Assembly: GCA_028023455.1 (NCBI GenBank)
Contig: JAQFVV010006335.1
Span: 2,898,412 to 2,962,411 of the forward strand
DNA length: 64,000 nt
DNA from: Epiperipatus broadwayi
Taxonomy: Eukaryota; Onychophora; Udeonychophora; Euonychophora; Peripatidae
Direction: 5' to 3'
Shown: positions 21,310 to 32,944 of the stretch, in pieces
Position numbering within the stretch: the stretch's first letter is position 1
Layout: every line of letters begins with the position of its first letter
The notes under the pieces: model-generated
What the model was told of the DNA's origin: nothing
Seen by the model: only the letters and a program-made list of their open reading frames with translations
Database searches by the model: none
Translations under genes and position numbers: made by a program

Positions 21310-21640
21310 TTTGCATGTGTTTTACCATAATATCTGCCATTACAAAATTGGCAAGATCTTCATTAACGATTTTATCCTTGGAATTATTAATAAGTATGTT
21401 AAGTGACAAGAGGATCTAAAACCAATGTTGAGATCTTTGTTTATAATAGTCCTTAATTTAGAATGAATTTTAGGGATACAAGGCATGCCATTCCAAGGTT
21501 TATGATTGGGTAGTTTATCAAATTTGTGTCTATAGTTAAATCTCTTTGCTAATTTTATTTCAATAGTGCTTTGAAAAATATACTTGTCAAAAGTCTGGCT
21601 TAGCATTTAATAAATTATGTATTTTTATATCAAGCTTATC
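21310..21640 (-). pseudogene. PLE linker fragment
   Basis: The minus frame 21340-21606 reads KLPNHKPWNGMPCIPKIHS, then INKDLNIGFRSSCHLTYLL and IPRIKSL. This parallels the linker of the intact PLE at 9.2-9.4 kb (LPYITLPHIPKIS, then NKFKISFH, then a Lys-rich end) between reverse transcriptase and GIY-YIG nuclease. Nothing of the RT palm or the nuclease is seen, so this is a short, old PLE remnant. Confidence 0.6.
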
Positions 21641-21853
21641 TCCATTCTCTCTGCAGTAATATTATTTCATTACCTAATTACATGATCATCAATAGTGTAT
21701 GTTCATTATCATTTTATATGTGTTATTGCTAATTTTATATATAGTTTTTTATTTATTAAATTACTTCCAAATAAAATCTATAACTATCATAATATATCAT
21801 ATGTAAATATTTATTGCTTTATGTAATCAATATTTTTGTATTACAAATCTATC

Positions 21854-22207
21854 TTTACAGGTTAGTAATTACACAACGTTTCGAGTAGTATTATTCTCCA
21901 CTCTTCTTCAGGTGTTGCCGGCCTATATGCACAGTGACAATATTCGCTTAGAAGTTGAACTCGCACCTTTAGATTCTTGTATATTGAATTTAAGGCAAAC
22001 GCCCTACCAACTGAGCTATTCTGTCAAAGGCCTTTGACAGAATAGCTCAGTTGGTAGGGCGTTTGCCTTAAATTCAATATACAAGAATCTAAAGGTGCGA
22101 GTTCAACTTCTAAGCGAATATTGTCACTGTGCATATAGGCCGGCAACACCTGAAGAAGAGTGGAGAATAATACTACTCGAAACGTTGTGTAATTACTAAC
22201 CTGTAAA
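21854..22207. repeat. Perfect 354-bp palindrome: head-to-head SINE dimer
   Basis: The two 177-base arms are exact reverse complements, centred between 22030 and 22031 (CAAAGG|CCTTTG) with no spacer. The insertion proper (21859-22204) is flanked by a 14-bp duplication, AAATCTATCTTTAC (21845-21858 and 22205-22218). Each arm, read outwards, holds a tRNA-like head: A-box-like TAGCTCAGTTGGTAG at 22043-22057 on the right, and a weak B box GAGTTCAACTTC. A joining sequence and a hammerhead-like tail at 22146-22192 follow. The duplication shows it was inserted as a unit, probably by retrotransposition. A diverged single-arm copy exists at 1141-1290. Confidence 0.9.
22146..22192 (+). ncRNA. Hammerhead-ribozyme-like motif in SINE tail
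   Basis: The strand reads ACAC, CTGAAGA (a perfect match to the CUGANGA core), A, the stem II hairpin GAGT...ACTC, GAAA, then CGTT and GTGT pairing back to ACAC. Stem III is the palindrome ACGU, and the site before GTGT is GUU, a permitted NUH triplet. The only deviation is one extra A before stem II. The mirror copy lies on the minus strand at 21869-21915. A 2-bp stem III would need dimerisation, as described for PLE hammerheads. Confidence 0.6.
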
Positions 22208-22219
22208 TCTATCTTTACT

Positions 22220-25200
22220 TTTTGTCGTAACAGTAATATGTGATGTTTGTGTTTAATATAATTTTCATATTTATTATATTTATATTACTATAATATTCTT
22301 TTTATATTTTCTAATCAACTTGCATGATAGAAAATTGATTAGTTATCTTTAATAATTTGTTTGTTTATTTGTTTTTCTCTTCGAACCTGTTTGGAAAATA
22401 AAATAAAAAATATTCTCATTATTTATTTTATTTTATTTTTAATTAAAAAAAGGCTATTTTGTTTATGCTTAGCAACTTTTATTATATCTTTTTAACTTTT
22501 TTTAGTATTAATTTCTTATATATTAGTTGTTTTTGTGATATTTTATATAAGTTATAAAACTTTTTAGAGTTTCATTGGGCAGAGCTCAGTTATTTTATAA
22601 TAAGTTTCTACATCACGAAAACAACTTTAGTTAATAATTTATTTAGAAATGGTTATTTTTGTATATACTTCCTGCTTTTGTAAATAATCAAAAAATTTTA
22701 ATAGCTCAGTATCCAAATGTAATTATAAAAAGGTAATCAACTCTTCACATATGTACTGCTGCCTAAAGGTAATCAACTCTTCACATATGTTCCGCTGCCT
22801 ACTATAATTCAATTAGCAATTATCGATGCTTAATACTTAAATAAAAGTAAATACTTGATCCAAGTCACAAGATGAAGGCTTTGAAATGACAAAAATGGAC
22901 ATCTCATCTCTATACCTAAATTCAATTATATAGGTAAATCTTAAGCTTAGAATGAGTGTGTGGATATATTAAATTGTTCACTTTACTTACATTTCTTTTA
23001 TTATATCCTATATATACAAAATATTGACATTTATTATGTCAATATTAGAAAATGTTATACTTAATGTAAATAATCGAGAAATTTTACTAGTGCAGTATCA
23101 AACTGTAATTTTAAGAAGAATGTAGTTAAACACCACACATGTGTACCACTGTACTATTTTTTTTTAGAATTATGGCTTGACACCTTGCTAGTAAAATTTC
23201 ACAAATGTTAATAGGATATTAAAAAATGTAAGAAAAGTGAATAATTTAATATATTGAAGCTCTCATTCCAAGATGCTTGAGATTTACATTTATAATTGCA
23301 TTTAGCTGTGAAGATACTATGACCTTTTCTATCTGGTCAAAGTCTTTATCTTTTAACTTGGATCTATAGTTTATTCAATTTAACATCACTAATTGAATAT
23401 TATAGTGCAGGCCCCCATGTGTGAAAGATTGATTATCTTCTCCTTAGAACTATTTTTTGCTTTCTTTATCATTTTAAAATTGAATATTCGACATGTGATT
23501 ACATTTATTTACTTCCGTTTAAGTTCTCACCAATAAATAGCTTTTTTTAAAAAAAGGTTCCTCTAAATATTATGGTTAATCTTACATATTAAATAAATAT
23601 ACAACGTTATCTTAAATGTTTTTTTTTTTAGATTTCCAACTAGTTTAAGATTTTGTTTAAATACAGTCTGAATATATTCAAGACAACTACCATTATAAAT
23701 TTAATCAATTAATGGGCTACTAATTATTATGATACAAAGTAGAGATCAAAAATAATTAAATGCTTTGTGCATATGACAATTGATAATGCGCTTCTGTTTT
23801 ATTATGCTGTATTCGATAGCTAATTCTTATCTCATTACTGAAATTATCTTATCATAATCTTTTATTTTCTTCAACTCATCTTAATCAACATTATAAGCAT
23901 TATTTTGATTTAAAGTATTTAATTCTAAATTAATGATATCCTCATTAAATAAATAATACTTCTGTATATAATATAAAAATAATATAAAATAACAATTCGT
24001 GTCAATTGTTAATCCAGAGTTTAATATAAATAAATAAAATAATAACAAATAATATTAACAATTGACACGAATTGTTATTTTATATTATTTTGATATCATT
24101 GTAAATTCTTTTTATTTGAATAATGATAAATATTTTTACAAGCGTTTTTATTCCTGGTAAAATATTATACATAATTATTTTTTCTAATCTTACAATTATT
24201 AAAGCAATTTTTTTTTCTTGTTATATATGGTATATTTTTTTACTTTAATTTTTTTTTGTATCAATTAATAAGAGAAATGGTTTTTTGTGCTTCGACTTTT
24301 AAGTCATCTCAGCATTTTTTTTATTTATACTTATTTTAATTTTCATATCGCAATTATTTATGATTCTAAAACCTCACAATACCTGGATATAGCTAGGATC
24401 TTGATACCTCTAAATCAAATGACTAATAAAAATTGTTCACAATACTCAGTTAGCTTTTTTTTTTTTTTTTGTAATTGTGATATGAAGAAGAAGTTTGTAT
24501 GGGTGCTACTGATATATATTTAAAAAAATTAAAAAGATAGATACTTTAATTTTAGCTAAACTAATATTAAATTTTGTTACACTCATACACAATATGATTA
24601 AGTTAGATTTATTCTAAATACTACTCCCAACTTTACTTTTATCATTCTAATAAAAACATCATAAAACAGACTGTTTTCAACCTTTTTTTTTTTTCCTCAA
24701 AATTTTAATCTATAATAGTAAGCTATCTGTCATACTTATGAATTAAGATTCAAGTTTGGAGCAAATAATCTCACTTCTCTCTTTTCAGGTTTTCTCAGTT
24801 AGACTAAGTCGCCCACTCTCTTAAGTATGCATAATCTATTACTAAGCATTTATTCATACCAGTTATATTTTTTATGACAATATTCTTTAATAAATAATTA
24901 AGTAATTATTCCACCATATCAACTTAAAAATTAGTATATTTCTTTATTACTTTAAAATAATGATTTTACTTTTTTATAAAAATCAAATATATTTTATTAT
25001 GCTTGTTAAAAGATAAGATTTTTTTTTAATCATTCAATATATTTTTTGATTTTTATCAATGTCTACCACCTTATATTTCAAATTTTTTTTTTTTTTTATA
25101 TTTACCTATATAACTTTTTGTAAAATCTGGAAATAATATATTAACAATTCCTAATATGAATGAATGGTTGTTTCAGAATTGGCAATTATTAAACAAATCG

Positions 25201-25915
25201 GCATAATATTTTAATGCAATTTGTTAAAATATATTGAATAACTTTGCCTACCTGAGAAAATTTGATGGATCATAATGTATATTGCAAACCATTAATATAT
25301 TATTTCAATAGCTACAACAGGTGAGTTTTCAAATATAAAAAGAGATAATTTATATTTCTAAAAATATGAGTCGTGAAGGAAGATAAATTGTTAAGAAATA
25401 ACTTTCTTGTCTGCTATAAAATGTATTTGATCTTTAATAAAAGTTACATTGTACATCAAATATTAATAACTAACAGAAAATAGCTAACACATGAAGGATG
25501 CATAACCACTCCATCACAGAGCGGTTGGGTGGTTTATCTTATCTAAGTTATTCTGGCTAATTGAAAAGTATCTTGGAAATCATTAATATATATTTTGTAA
25601 CGCTTATAACATTGTGCTTAGAAATGAAAAAATAAACATTTGTGTTTTTGAAAATATATTTTGGCATAATTGAAAAAAAGAAAAAAAACACATGAATAAA
25701 TAAATACTTAGAGAAAACTACTACGTTTGTACATAAAATTTATAAATATAGATGTTTTTTTTTTTAAAAAAAAATAAAACTTAAAGTTTATAATGGAGTT
25801 TAGAAAATGTGATAATTTTTCACATAGTAAAAAAAATGATCAATATTCATTGAAGATTGTTGCTATGAATAAACACTAGAAAAAGTACTGTATATTATTA
25901 AAATAAGTTTATAGT
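22220..25915. other. Long AT-rich stretch with small repeats only
   Basis: No gene is recognisable. It holds a two-unit tandem repeat of about 38 bp at 22729-22802 (AAAGGTAATCAACTCTTCAC), the inverted repeat at 23976-24091 and many homopolymer runs. The plus frame 24287-24523 is chance-like. Confidence 0.55.
23976..24091. repeat. Perfect 38-bp inverted repeat with 40-bp spacer
   Basis: 23976-24013 is the exact reverse complement of 24054-24091 and includes AACAATTCGTGTCAATTGTT. The spacer is A-rich. It could be a small foldback element or a cruciform-forming site. No target duplication was recognised. Confidence 0.85.
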
Positions 25916-25917
25916 AT

Positions 25918-26255
25918 ATATAAGCGCTTTAACACGCTGAAGAAGAAACTTTCAGTAGTAACAAAAACAATTAAATTAAATTAATCTAGGCCTAGTACTT
26001 TAGAATTTTTCCCCTCATATTCATGGCCAAAATAAATTACAAACCATTGCTGTAATATTATTAAATAATAATATATGCAAATGCATATGTAAATTAATTT
26101 GTCCATTTTCTTGAAACAGCAAAACACGTGTCGCATCTATTGAACGCGTTGTTATCATTGATAATAAAATCCGCCTCCTTGAACTTTCTCTTACAATCGT
26201 TGGCTTCAGAGCACACTATTTTGGGGTTGTAGGGTTTGAACACGTATGTAATTTA
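25918..26255 (-). pseudogene. PLE GIY-YIG endonuclease end, second family
   Basis: On the minus strand, from about 26250, the frame reads FKPYNPKIVCSEAND, then CKRKFKEADFIINDNNAF and NRCDTCFAVSRKWTN. This aligns residue by residue with the end of the intact PLE nuclease at 8.95-9.1 kb (FEPSHPKIVCIEKND, RKIREAYYINNNN, NRRDTCFDISKRW). The Glu of KEADF is the GIY-YIG glutamate. Sequence upstream of the Phe is lost. Non-coding DNA downstream contains another hammerhead-like motif (25989-26028). It is a 5'-truncated PLE of a related but different family. Confidence 0.8.
25989..26028 (-). ncRNA. Decayed hammerhead-like motif in PLE 3' region
   Basis: The minus strand reads GGCC, AUGAAUAUGAG, a degenerate stem II (GAGG against UUCU), AAAG, the palindrome AGUACU, A, and GGCC, which pairs with the first GGCC. 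Layout and core spelling equal those at 8836-8876, but stems I and III carry different bases that still pair. The GAAA box is mutated to TAAA, so this copy is probably inactive. Confidence 0.4.
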
Positions 26256-26896
26256 CATAAATAAATAAACAGGGTTTAAATGAACAAGAGAAATTGTTTT
26301 TGCTTTTTAAATATATAACTAATGTTTACACGTAATATGTGTAATAGAAATCAAATACCGAGTGTTTCACAGCGGGATTTAAAATATTAATGTTTTTAGT
26401 ACTCTTTACTTACTGTAGTTAAAATTTGATTAATTATTTTTATATTTAATGACCTTCATGTTTTTATATCATATTCATAGCACAGTATTGGATGTTTCAT
26501 TATATATTCAGAATGATATATATTATTTGTATATATATATATTTCATTTTACATTTTGAAACATATATTAATGTGCTAGAATATAGTGTGAAATCTAAAA
26601 ATGCATGAGTTAAGAAAATGATTAAATGAAATTCAAAACATAATGAATGAGTTATGCTGTGAAATCCTCTTTGTTTAAACTTATGTTACACACATGCACA
26701 TGTGAGGCGCGGTACAACACATACCCACGTATTGCATATATTACATTTTAATTTACAAATATTAAATTTTCTGCTCTAACAACTTTGATATCAATCACTT
26801 TATATAAACACATTAATGATTATCACTAATTATTTATTAGGCTAAAAATTATCATAGCATCTCTAATTCAGTTATAAATTTAAATCTAAATGCCAA

Positions 26897-27005
26897 GCGT
26901 TGTTAGCCGAGAGGTCAGCGCAGCCGCCTTGCAAGCAAGCAGTTGGTTGCAGACGGTTGTTGCGGGTTCACTTCCCAGCCGATGCTATGACATAAGAAAA
27001 AAAAA
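26897..27005 (+). repeat. tRNA-derived SINE (GCGTTG-head family)
   Basis: The head starts GCGTTGTTAGCCGAGAGGTC (A-box-like) and carries GGGTTCACTTCCC (B-box-like). A short CTATGACATA tail and an A-run end the unit. Two further copies lie at 32811-32923 (minus) and 35911-36026. A pairing-deficient anticodon arm and an insertion after it rule out a normal tRNA. I found no clear target duplication at this copy. Confidence 0.75.
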
Positions 27006-27224
27006 TTAATTACAGATTTATATATTTTTTTTAAATTATGCATAATAAACACATAAAATAATTCAATTTCATCTCTCTTTTTTGATGTATAATAATTTTT
27101 TATGATATACTTCAAACTTTTACTTCATGCATTTATATTTTTCATGTATATGTACAAACATATATAGCGGTGTATACAAACATTACAATGACTAAAAAAT
27201 AAAATTAACTTAAATAAATAAAGC

Positions 27225-27980
27225 TTTTCACACAACCCTCAACTCTTCATGCCATCTTATATTGTTGCTGCCCCTCCTGATTACACACATGTTGAAAAGA
27301 TAACTAATCGCCAATATATGTATTTCATGCTAAACCAGCAATCATCAGTTGGTCCAGATTACTATCTTTACACATATATACAATCAGTGCTCAGCTTTAT
27401 ATTAAGATAGCCAATCTTCATACTTTAATTGACAGGCTTCAAATTACTCCAACTCACAACTCTTTAGCCATCCATTTTATTGAAAATCTGATGATGGAAT
27501 GTTCAAAGCCCACCTTAGTGCTGGTTTAGCATGAAATACATGTATTGGTGATTATTTATCTTTTCAACATGTGTATGATCAGGTGGATCAGCAATATGAG
27601 ATGGCATGGAGGGTTGTGCAAAAGTCTGAGTTTGAATTCCTTATATTTCATGACATATATGCAGGTGTGTGCAAGCCTGTACAGTGTATTAATTTATATA
27701 TTTAAAAACAAAGTGTATTAATGGTCTTCCCATCCCTTGCATATATATGTAAATGGATTATTCTCCAGTACAACATGAGGGGTCAGAATGACTAAATGGT
27801 CAACGTGGGTAGAATGACAACCTTGGCATTAATGTGACTTTGAACATTCCATCATCAGATTTTCAATAAAATGGATGGCTAAAGAGTTGTGAGTTGGAGA
27901 ATTTGAAGATTTAAGTTTAATCCTTATTTACATTATATATGCAGGTGTGTGCAAGCCTGTACAGTGTATTAATTTAAATA
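27225..27980. repeat. Complex of foldback repeats
   Basis: 27235-27345 and 27518-27620 are inverted copies of the family at 20916-21290 (shared GCTAAACCAGC, TTATCTTTTCAACATGTGT, ATCAGGTGGATCAGCAATAT). The inner part 27425-27505 recurs inverted at 27830-27905 (GACTTTGAACATTCCATCATC, then GGCTAAAGAGTTGTGAGTTGG). Two ends share GCAGGTGTGTGCAAGCCTGTA just before GTATTAAT (about 27660 and 27942). The layout suggests nested or partly duplicated non-autonomous elements. Confidence 0.75.
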
Positions 27981-27984
27981 AATA

Positions 27985-30685
27985 AAGCAAACTTTAGATG
28001 GTCAAACATTATGATTTGCATTAACAATTTATTTGACTTTAAAAATAAATGTTTACTATTTTTATAATCGTTTAGTTGTGACCTTTTCTGTAGTCAACCT
28101 TTACAACAAAAACTATTAATTTTTTTCTCTATTTTCTGGTGTATTTTGGCTCACAAATCTCTTGAATTCTGCATACTTTGCTAGGATGATTCAAGGAGGC
28201 ATAAATTGTTAAGAAGTTTTATGTCTTCATTATTAATCTTCAAATCAATTATTATTTTTGTCCAGGTAATCTTTTCCTTAACTTTAGGTTTTTTTCTATT
28301 TTAGCTTATCAGAATGTAAAGACATTGTTTTTGTAATTAATAGTCAAAAAACTCTAATTGCATATCAGCAAGAAATAGTAGTAAAATCTGCAGCAAAATT
28401 TGTTTTGAATTATTATCGATTTGAGAAATTAAGCCAATTTTAATTATAAATATCTTAGTATCTTTTACAATATGCTAATAAACTTAGAAGTTATAATACA
28501 GCATAGACCTCATTGAGATTTTGTTGTGTTTAGCAAATTAAAATATGAGTATTTCATTGCTGTGATATAAGTACTACAAAAAAAATTATCTGTCTATAAA
28601 TATAACTTTTTATCAATATAATATAAAGACATTACAAAAATTTCACTAAGAGATAGATACTTAGTAAAACTTTAATCTTTGAGTAAAATCATTAATATAT
28701 TTTTCAGATTTTTGGATGTGACATTGCAGAATCTATTATTCTAAAATCATAATCATTAAATTTGATTGAATATGTTAAATGAATGAAGCATACAGAATAT
28801 TCTCAAACAGTATTTTTTAAGGATCTTATGCATGGTTTTTCTTGAAGAGTCAGACCCCATCTATGTTATAAAAATTATCTCAGTCACTCATTGTTTGTTA
28901 TTAGAGAAGTATATGATTAAATTTATAATACAATGCAGAGCTACAGTTTGACAAGATGTTTAAATTATGCAGAAAAAAATTGTTGCAAAAATTAAGATAG
29001 CTTTAAAAAATATCACAATAATGAAATTTTATATATGTGAAAATATTTGTGGTTCATAGATTAGTTTATATAATATCACAAAATTTAGCTCTAGTATATT
29101 ATGAGATAATCATTGTGTTGCTATTGATTAATGCTTGTCACTGATAATCTATCAGCATATCTAAAATAATCAAAGTATTTCCATCTATGCAAAACATTTC
29201 TTTTGATAATATATTCCATTATTACATTTTTAGTGTGAAAATTAATATGGATACTAGATTGTACAGCTCTTTTAACTTCCTTATTGGCAAAAATACATTC
29301 AGTTTATCAAACCATAATTAAATTGTAGATTTGTTTTATTTAGAGAATTTTTGAAATTGTGAGGAATGTAATATATCTATGTTATTCTAAATAATTAAAA
29401 CCAGGCACTTATAATTTATCATGTTATATCAAAAACATATTTTAATCAATAAAACGTGCAATTTTGTATGATATTTTTTAGCATTTTCAATTTTTATTTA
29501 TATATTGCCAATGATATGAATTTATTCTTAATCTTTTCTAAATCTATCTGGCAGTTTTTAATGTCAGATTTTAATAAGGCTAAATAATTTTACTTGCATG
29601 TAACATAAAAAATATCACATAATCTATTAAGGTTTTTTTTCTTTGGTATAAATATATAAATTGATTGCCATTATACTATAAACAATAAATTTTTTTTAAT
29701 ATTGGATAATGAAAATTAATTACTACATTTTACAATTATTTGGTTTTTTTAAAACTTGAAGCAACTTTATTAATTCCAACATTCTACTAGTAAATAATCT
29801 CAACATAATTCTGATTCCATGAGACATTAGTAATAGTTCTCATATATAGTTATGATCCATCAAAATTTCTCTATTTGAAGAATATAGATTTCATTCATTC
29901 TTTTTAATATTTAACATTTATTTTTATGATCATAATTTGACTGTTGATTTTCAAGATTGAAACTTCCTGACAAAGATGCAAACTTATTTTCTTTTTAATG
30001 GCATTGCAAATGACTTTTTAAAATATGTTTTCTTGTCTTTTCTATTATCATTTTAAAACTCAATGTTATGGATTCTGCAAAAAAAAATTTCTTTTTTTTT
30101 CACTTACCACTACATTTCCTAACATCCATCATGTTTTTTAAACTGTTTTTATTGTTTATTTATATTTACATTTTTGCATTTATCTACAGTGTATTTGGTG
30201 TACTACATATTATTTTCAAAACATTATATTAATTCCTGATATTACTCTTTTTATGTATATTTTTATGAGAAGTTCTTTTAATTACATGCCAAGTGTTGGA
30301 TAAGGCTGCAGATCTTTTGGTAGCTTTACTAAAGTTTATGCAACTGTAATTTGGGTTTTAATGTTCATGGTTTACTATTAAAACTGATATCTTATATTCC
30401 TGGTTGTCAAAAATGCAATATACTTTATTTTTGTAATTAATATCTGATGGAAATCTTTATTATGACATGCAATGAAATTAGAGAGAGAAAGATTAATACA
30501 GTTTTTATTGTAAATCAAAATATAAACCCAAACAAATTTGCAAATCATTTTATATGATTTTATGTTTCTAATTAGTTTTAAACAAATTATTTAAATCTGC
30601 AAAATTAGGACTTCCATAAATTTTATTTTCATTATAAAAAGTGTCATATGTGGTTTTTACAATCTCTTAACCAAGGTACTGTATT
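27985..30685. other. Long AT-rich stretch without recognisable gene
   Basis: I found no coding frame of note, RNA gene or known repeat over about 2.7 kb. The composition is uniform A/T. It may be intronic or intergenic DNA, or very old transposon sequence. Confidence 0.5.
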
Positions 30686-30687
30686 GT

Positions 30688-31415
30688 AATCATCATCACC
30701 ATCATCAACCATTATCAATCTACTGCAGAATGGTCTCTCCAAGTTCAATCCATCTTCTCTGATCTTTAGATTCTTTTCTCCACATCATCCCTGAAGACTT
30801 TTTTATTTCATCCATCCATCTCACATGTGGTCTTTTTATGGGTCTTTTACAATCTCTTGGAATCCAGTTTAAAATTTCAATGGGCCATCTATTATCATCT
30901 CTTCTAGCAATGTGTCCAGCCCAACTCTACTTCAGTCTTTTAATTTTTTCAGTGAGGTCAGTAACACCTGTTTGTTCTCTTACCAATATATTGTGTTTTT
31001 GTTTTCTTCTTGTTACTTCCAACATGCATCTCTCCATACTTCTTTGAGTGGTCTGAAGTCTCTGTATTGCTCTTCTATTATGTGTCCAAATCTCAGATCC
31101 ATAAGTAAGATTTATTAAAAATCTTTCTTTTCTAACACATAAGTATATTTCCTTTTAGAATCAAGTTATTTTTATCAAAAGCACTCCAACCTAGTTTAAT
31201 TCTATGATTAATTTTATCCATTATGTTTTCATCTGTATCAACAATCTGACCAAGGTATTTGTAACTGTTAACTTCTTCAAACTCATCATAATCAATCTTT
31301 ATATTCATATTTTGAGAATATTTATTAAGCTAGTATTAAATTTCTCAATACAACATTTAATTTTATATTTTATCATTGCTTATTTTGATCTTCCTGCCTT
31401 TATTTATGTGCCTTT
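30688..31415 (-). mobile_element. RTE LINE 3' fragment
   Basis: This minus-strand segment matches the last part of the RTE at 43.86-46.72 kb. It runs from the (ATC)n-type tail and the CTACTGCAGAATGG block near 30720, through the C-terminal coding part, to sequence equivalent to the VNSYIYLG region near 31260 and slightly beyond. Frameshifts are frequent. The plus frames 30838-31047 and 30912-31118 are antisense shadows. Confidence 0.85.
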
Positions 31416-31641
31416 TATCAGTAAAATTTAAAAATCCTAATAATCTTTGTCAATAAAATTTTATGCAATATTTATAATTAGATGTTTTTCATTTTGTTAT
31501 TACCATGTTCCTAAAAATATGAATATTATTAAAAATATATACATTTGCAATAATCAGATTTCAAGATTAATCTTATGATAACTTTAACAAATATATTTGT
31601 AATTAAAGCTGAATAACAATAGCAAGTTTATTGTATAAAAC

Positions 31642-31737
31642 GATTTTTTCGCATGCGTTAGTGAAACTGTAATTATACTATAATGTTTAATATGCCTGCT
31701 TAGCGCTTTCGAGATTTAGTATTCTAATCTCATACAA
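31642..31737 (-). mobile_element. 96-bp PLE end with 15-bp target duplication
   Basis: A 96-bp insertion is bounded by exact direct repeats TTTATTGTATAAAAC (31627-31641 and 31738-31752). On the minus strand it starts inside a hammerhead-like motif: UAUGAG, stem II GAGAUU...AAUCUC, GAAA, AGCGCU, A, AGC. It then continues with about 55 bases of tail. The 5' half of the motif is absent, so this is an extremely 5'-truncated PLE insertion that shows where the element's 3' end lies. Confidence 0.75.
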
Positions 31738-31759
31738 TTTATTGTATAAAACTAAATTA

Positions 31760-32790
31760 TTCAGGAAAGGTGAAAAGTTTATGTTATTACAAATACTGAA
31801 CTATTGTTACCACTAACATATAATTATATCAAATGTTTCTATGAAGGAATAGAAAAAAAGCAGTCTTTTATTAATATCATTCCACTGTAGCAAACATTTG
31901 CATAACTTTTTAATTTTTTTTAAAGATTTGGTTCAAGTTCTTGCTTCCATGAACAAAGATTTGACAGTATGCAAAAATATTATTAAAGCAAAGTTTTCTG
32001 GGAATAGCCATTACTTAACATTAAATGACTAATTACAGCAAATAAATGATTGCTTTTTTTTTTCTTTTTTTCTAAAATAAAAAGAAGAAAAAAAACTTAC
32101 AAAATATTATAAATATAAAAATGTTGCATAAAAAAGATGTTTTTGCTGAATAAAATCAATTCGATGTTTGTGCATATAAATTGTACACCAAGAAATGTTT
32201 GTAGCATTTATTTGCTTACAAACTTTATTGACTACAGAAATAACAATTTTTCAATATTCTATAAAAAGAATTTCTGATTCTGCTAATTTTCAATTTTGTC
32301 ATTCTATTTAGAAATCACTAGAAGTATATATTGCTTGAATATTTTCTTCAATTTCATACTAAATCTGATCCAAAATATTTTCTTCTTCAGTTTCTTTAAT
32401 TAATTGAGATTGAATTGTAATATAGTAATGATATATAGTGATATAAAATTAATATTATTATATCATTTATAGTATTGTATTCTATGATATTCCATGAAAT
32501 ATGTTTTCTGTGACGATTATCACATTTTTTTCTTCAGAAGCAATGATTTGATTCATACATAATATGTTGTATTATCATAAAATCTTCCAGTCGAATTTAT
32601 TTCACTCATAAACTAATAAATCTCAGTGCATGAATGACAATCTTTTGCACAACAATTTTTTACATAATTTATTGTTCCAAGGTAATCCTTTTAACAGCTT
32701 CTAATATTTTTTTCTAAGACATTAGTGACTAGATGTGAAATGTCTTTTATTATTTGTATCATATTTTTCAGCAGTACTTCAAAAATACCT
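31760..32790. other. AT-rich stretch without recognisable gene
   Basis: Nothing beyond A/T-rich DNA and short homopolymers is seen. Confidence 0.5.
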
Positions 32791-32810
32791 TCTAACATAA
32801 GGACTCTTCT

Positions 32811-32923
32811 TTTTTTTTTTTTTCCATATGTCATAGCATCGGCCGGGACGCGAACCCACAACCGTCTGCAACCAACTACTTGCTTGCATGGCAGCTGCGA
32901 TACCTCTCGGCTAACAACGCAAG
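32811..32923 (-). repeat. tRNA-derived SINE with 19-bp target duplication
   Basis: This minus-strand copy has head GCGTTGTTAGCCGAGAGGTA, B-box-like GGGTTCGCGTCCC, the tail CTATGACATATGG and an A-run (T-run on the plus strand, about 32811-32823). The direct repeat ACATAAGGACTCTTCTTTT flanks it (32795-32813 and 32924-32942). Poly(A) plus a long duplication indicates LINE-driven retroposition. The open frames on both strands here are shadows of the SINE. Confidence 0.88.
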
Positions 32924-32944
32924 ACATAAGGACTCTTCTTTTAG

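Noticed and set aside
22031-22110. Functional tRNA gene with TAA-like anticodon in the palindrome
   Set aside because: The A box is good, but the B box is degenerate and no proper anticodon and T arms can be folded. It is embedded in an inserted repeat.
25918-25965. Plus-strand GCTGAAGAAGAAAC as another hammerhead core
   Set aside because: No GAAA box, stem II or stem I partner follows at the right spacing. The better motif in this element is on the minus strand at 25989-26028.
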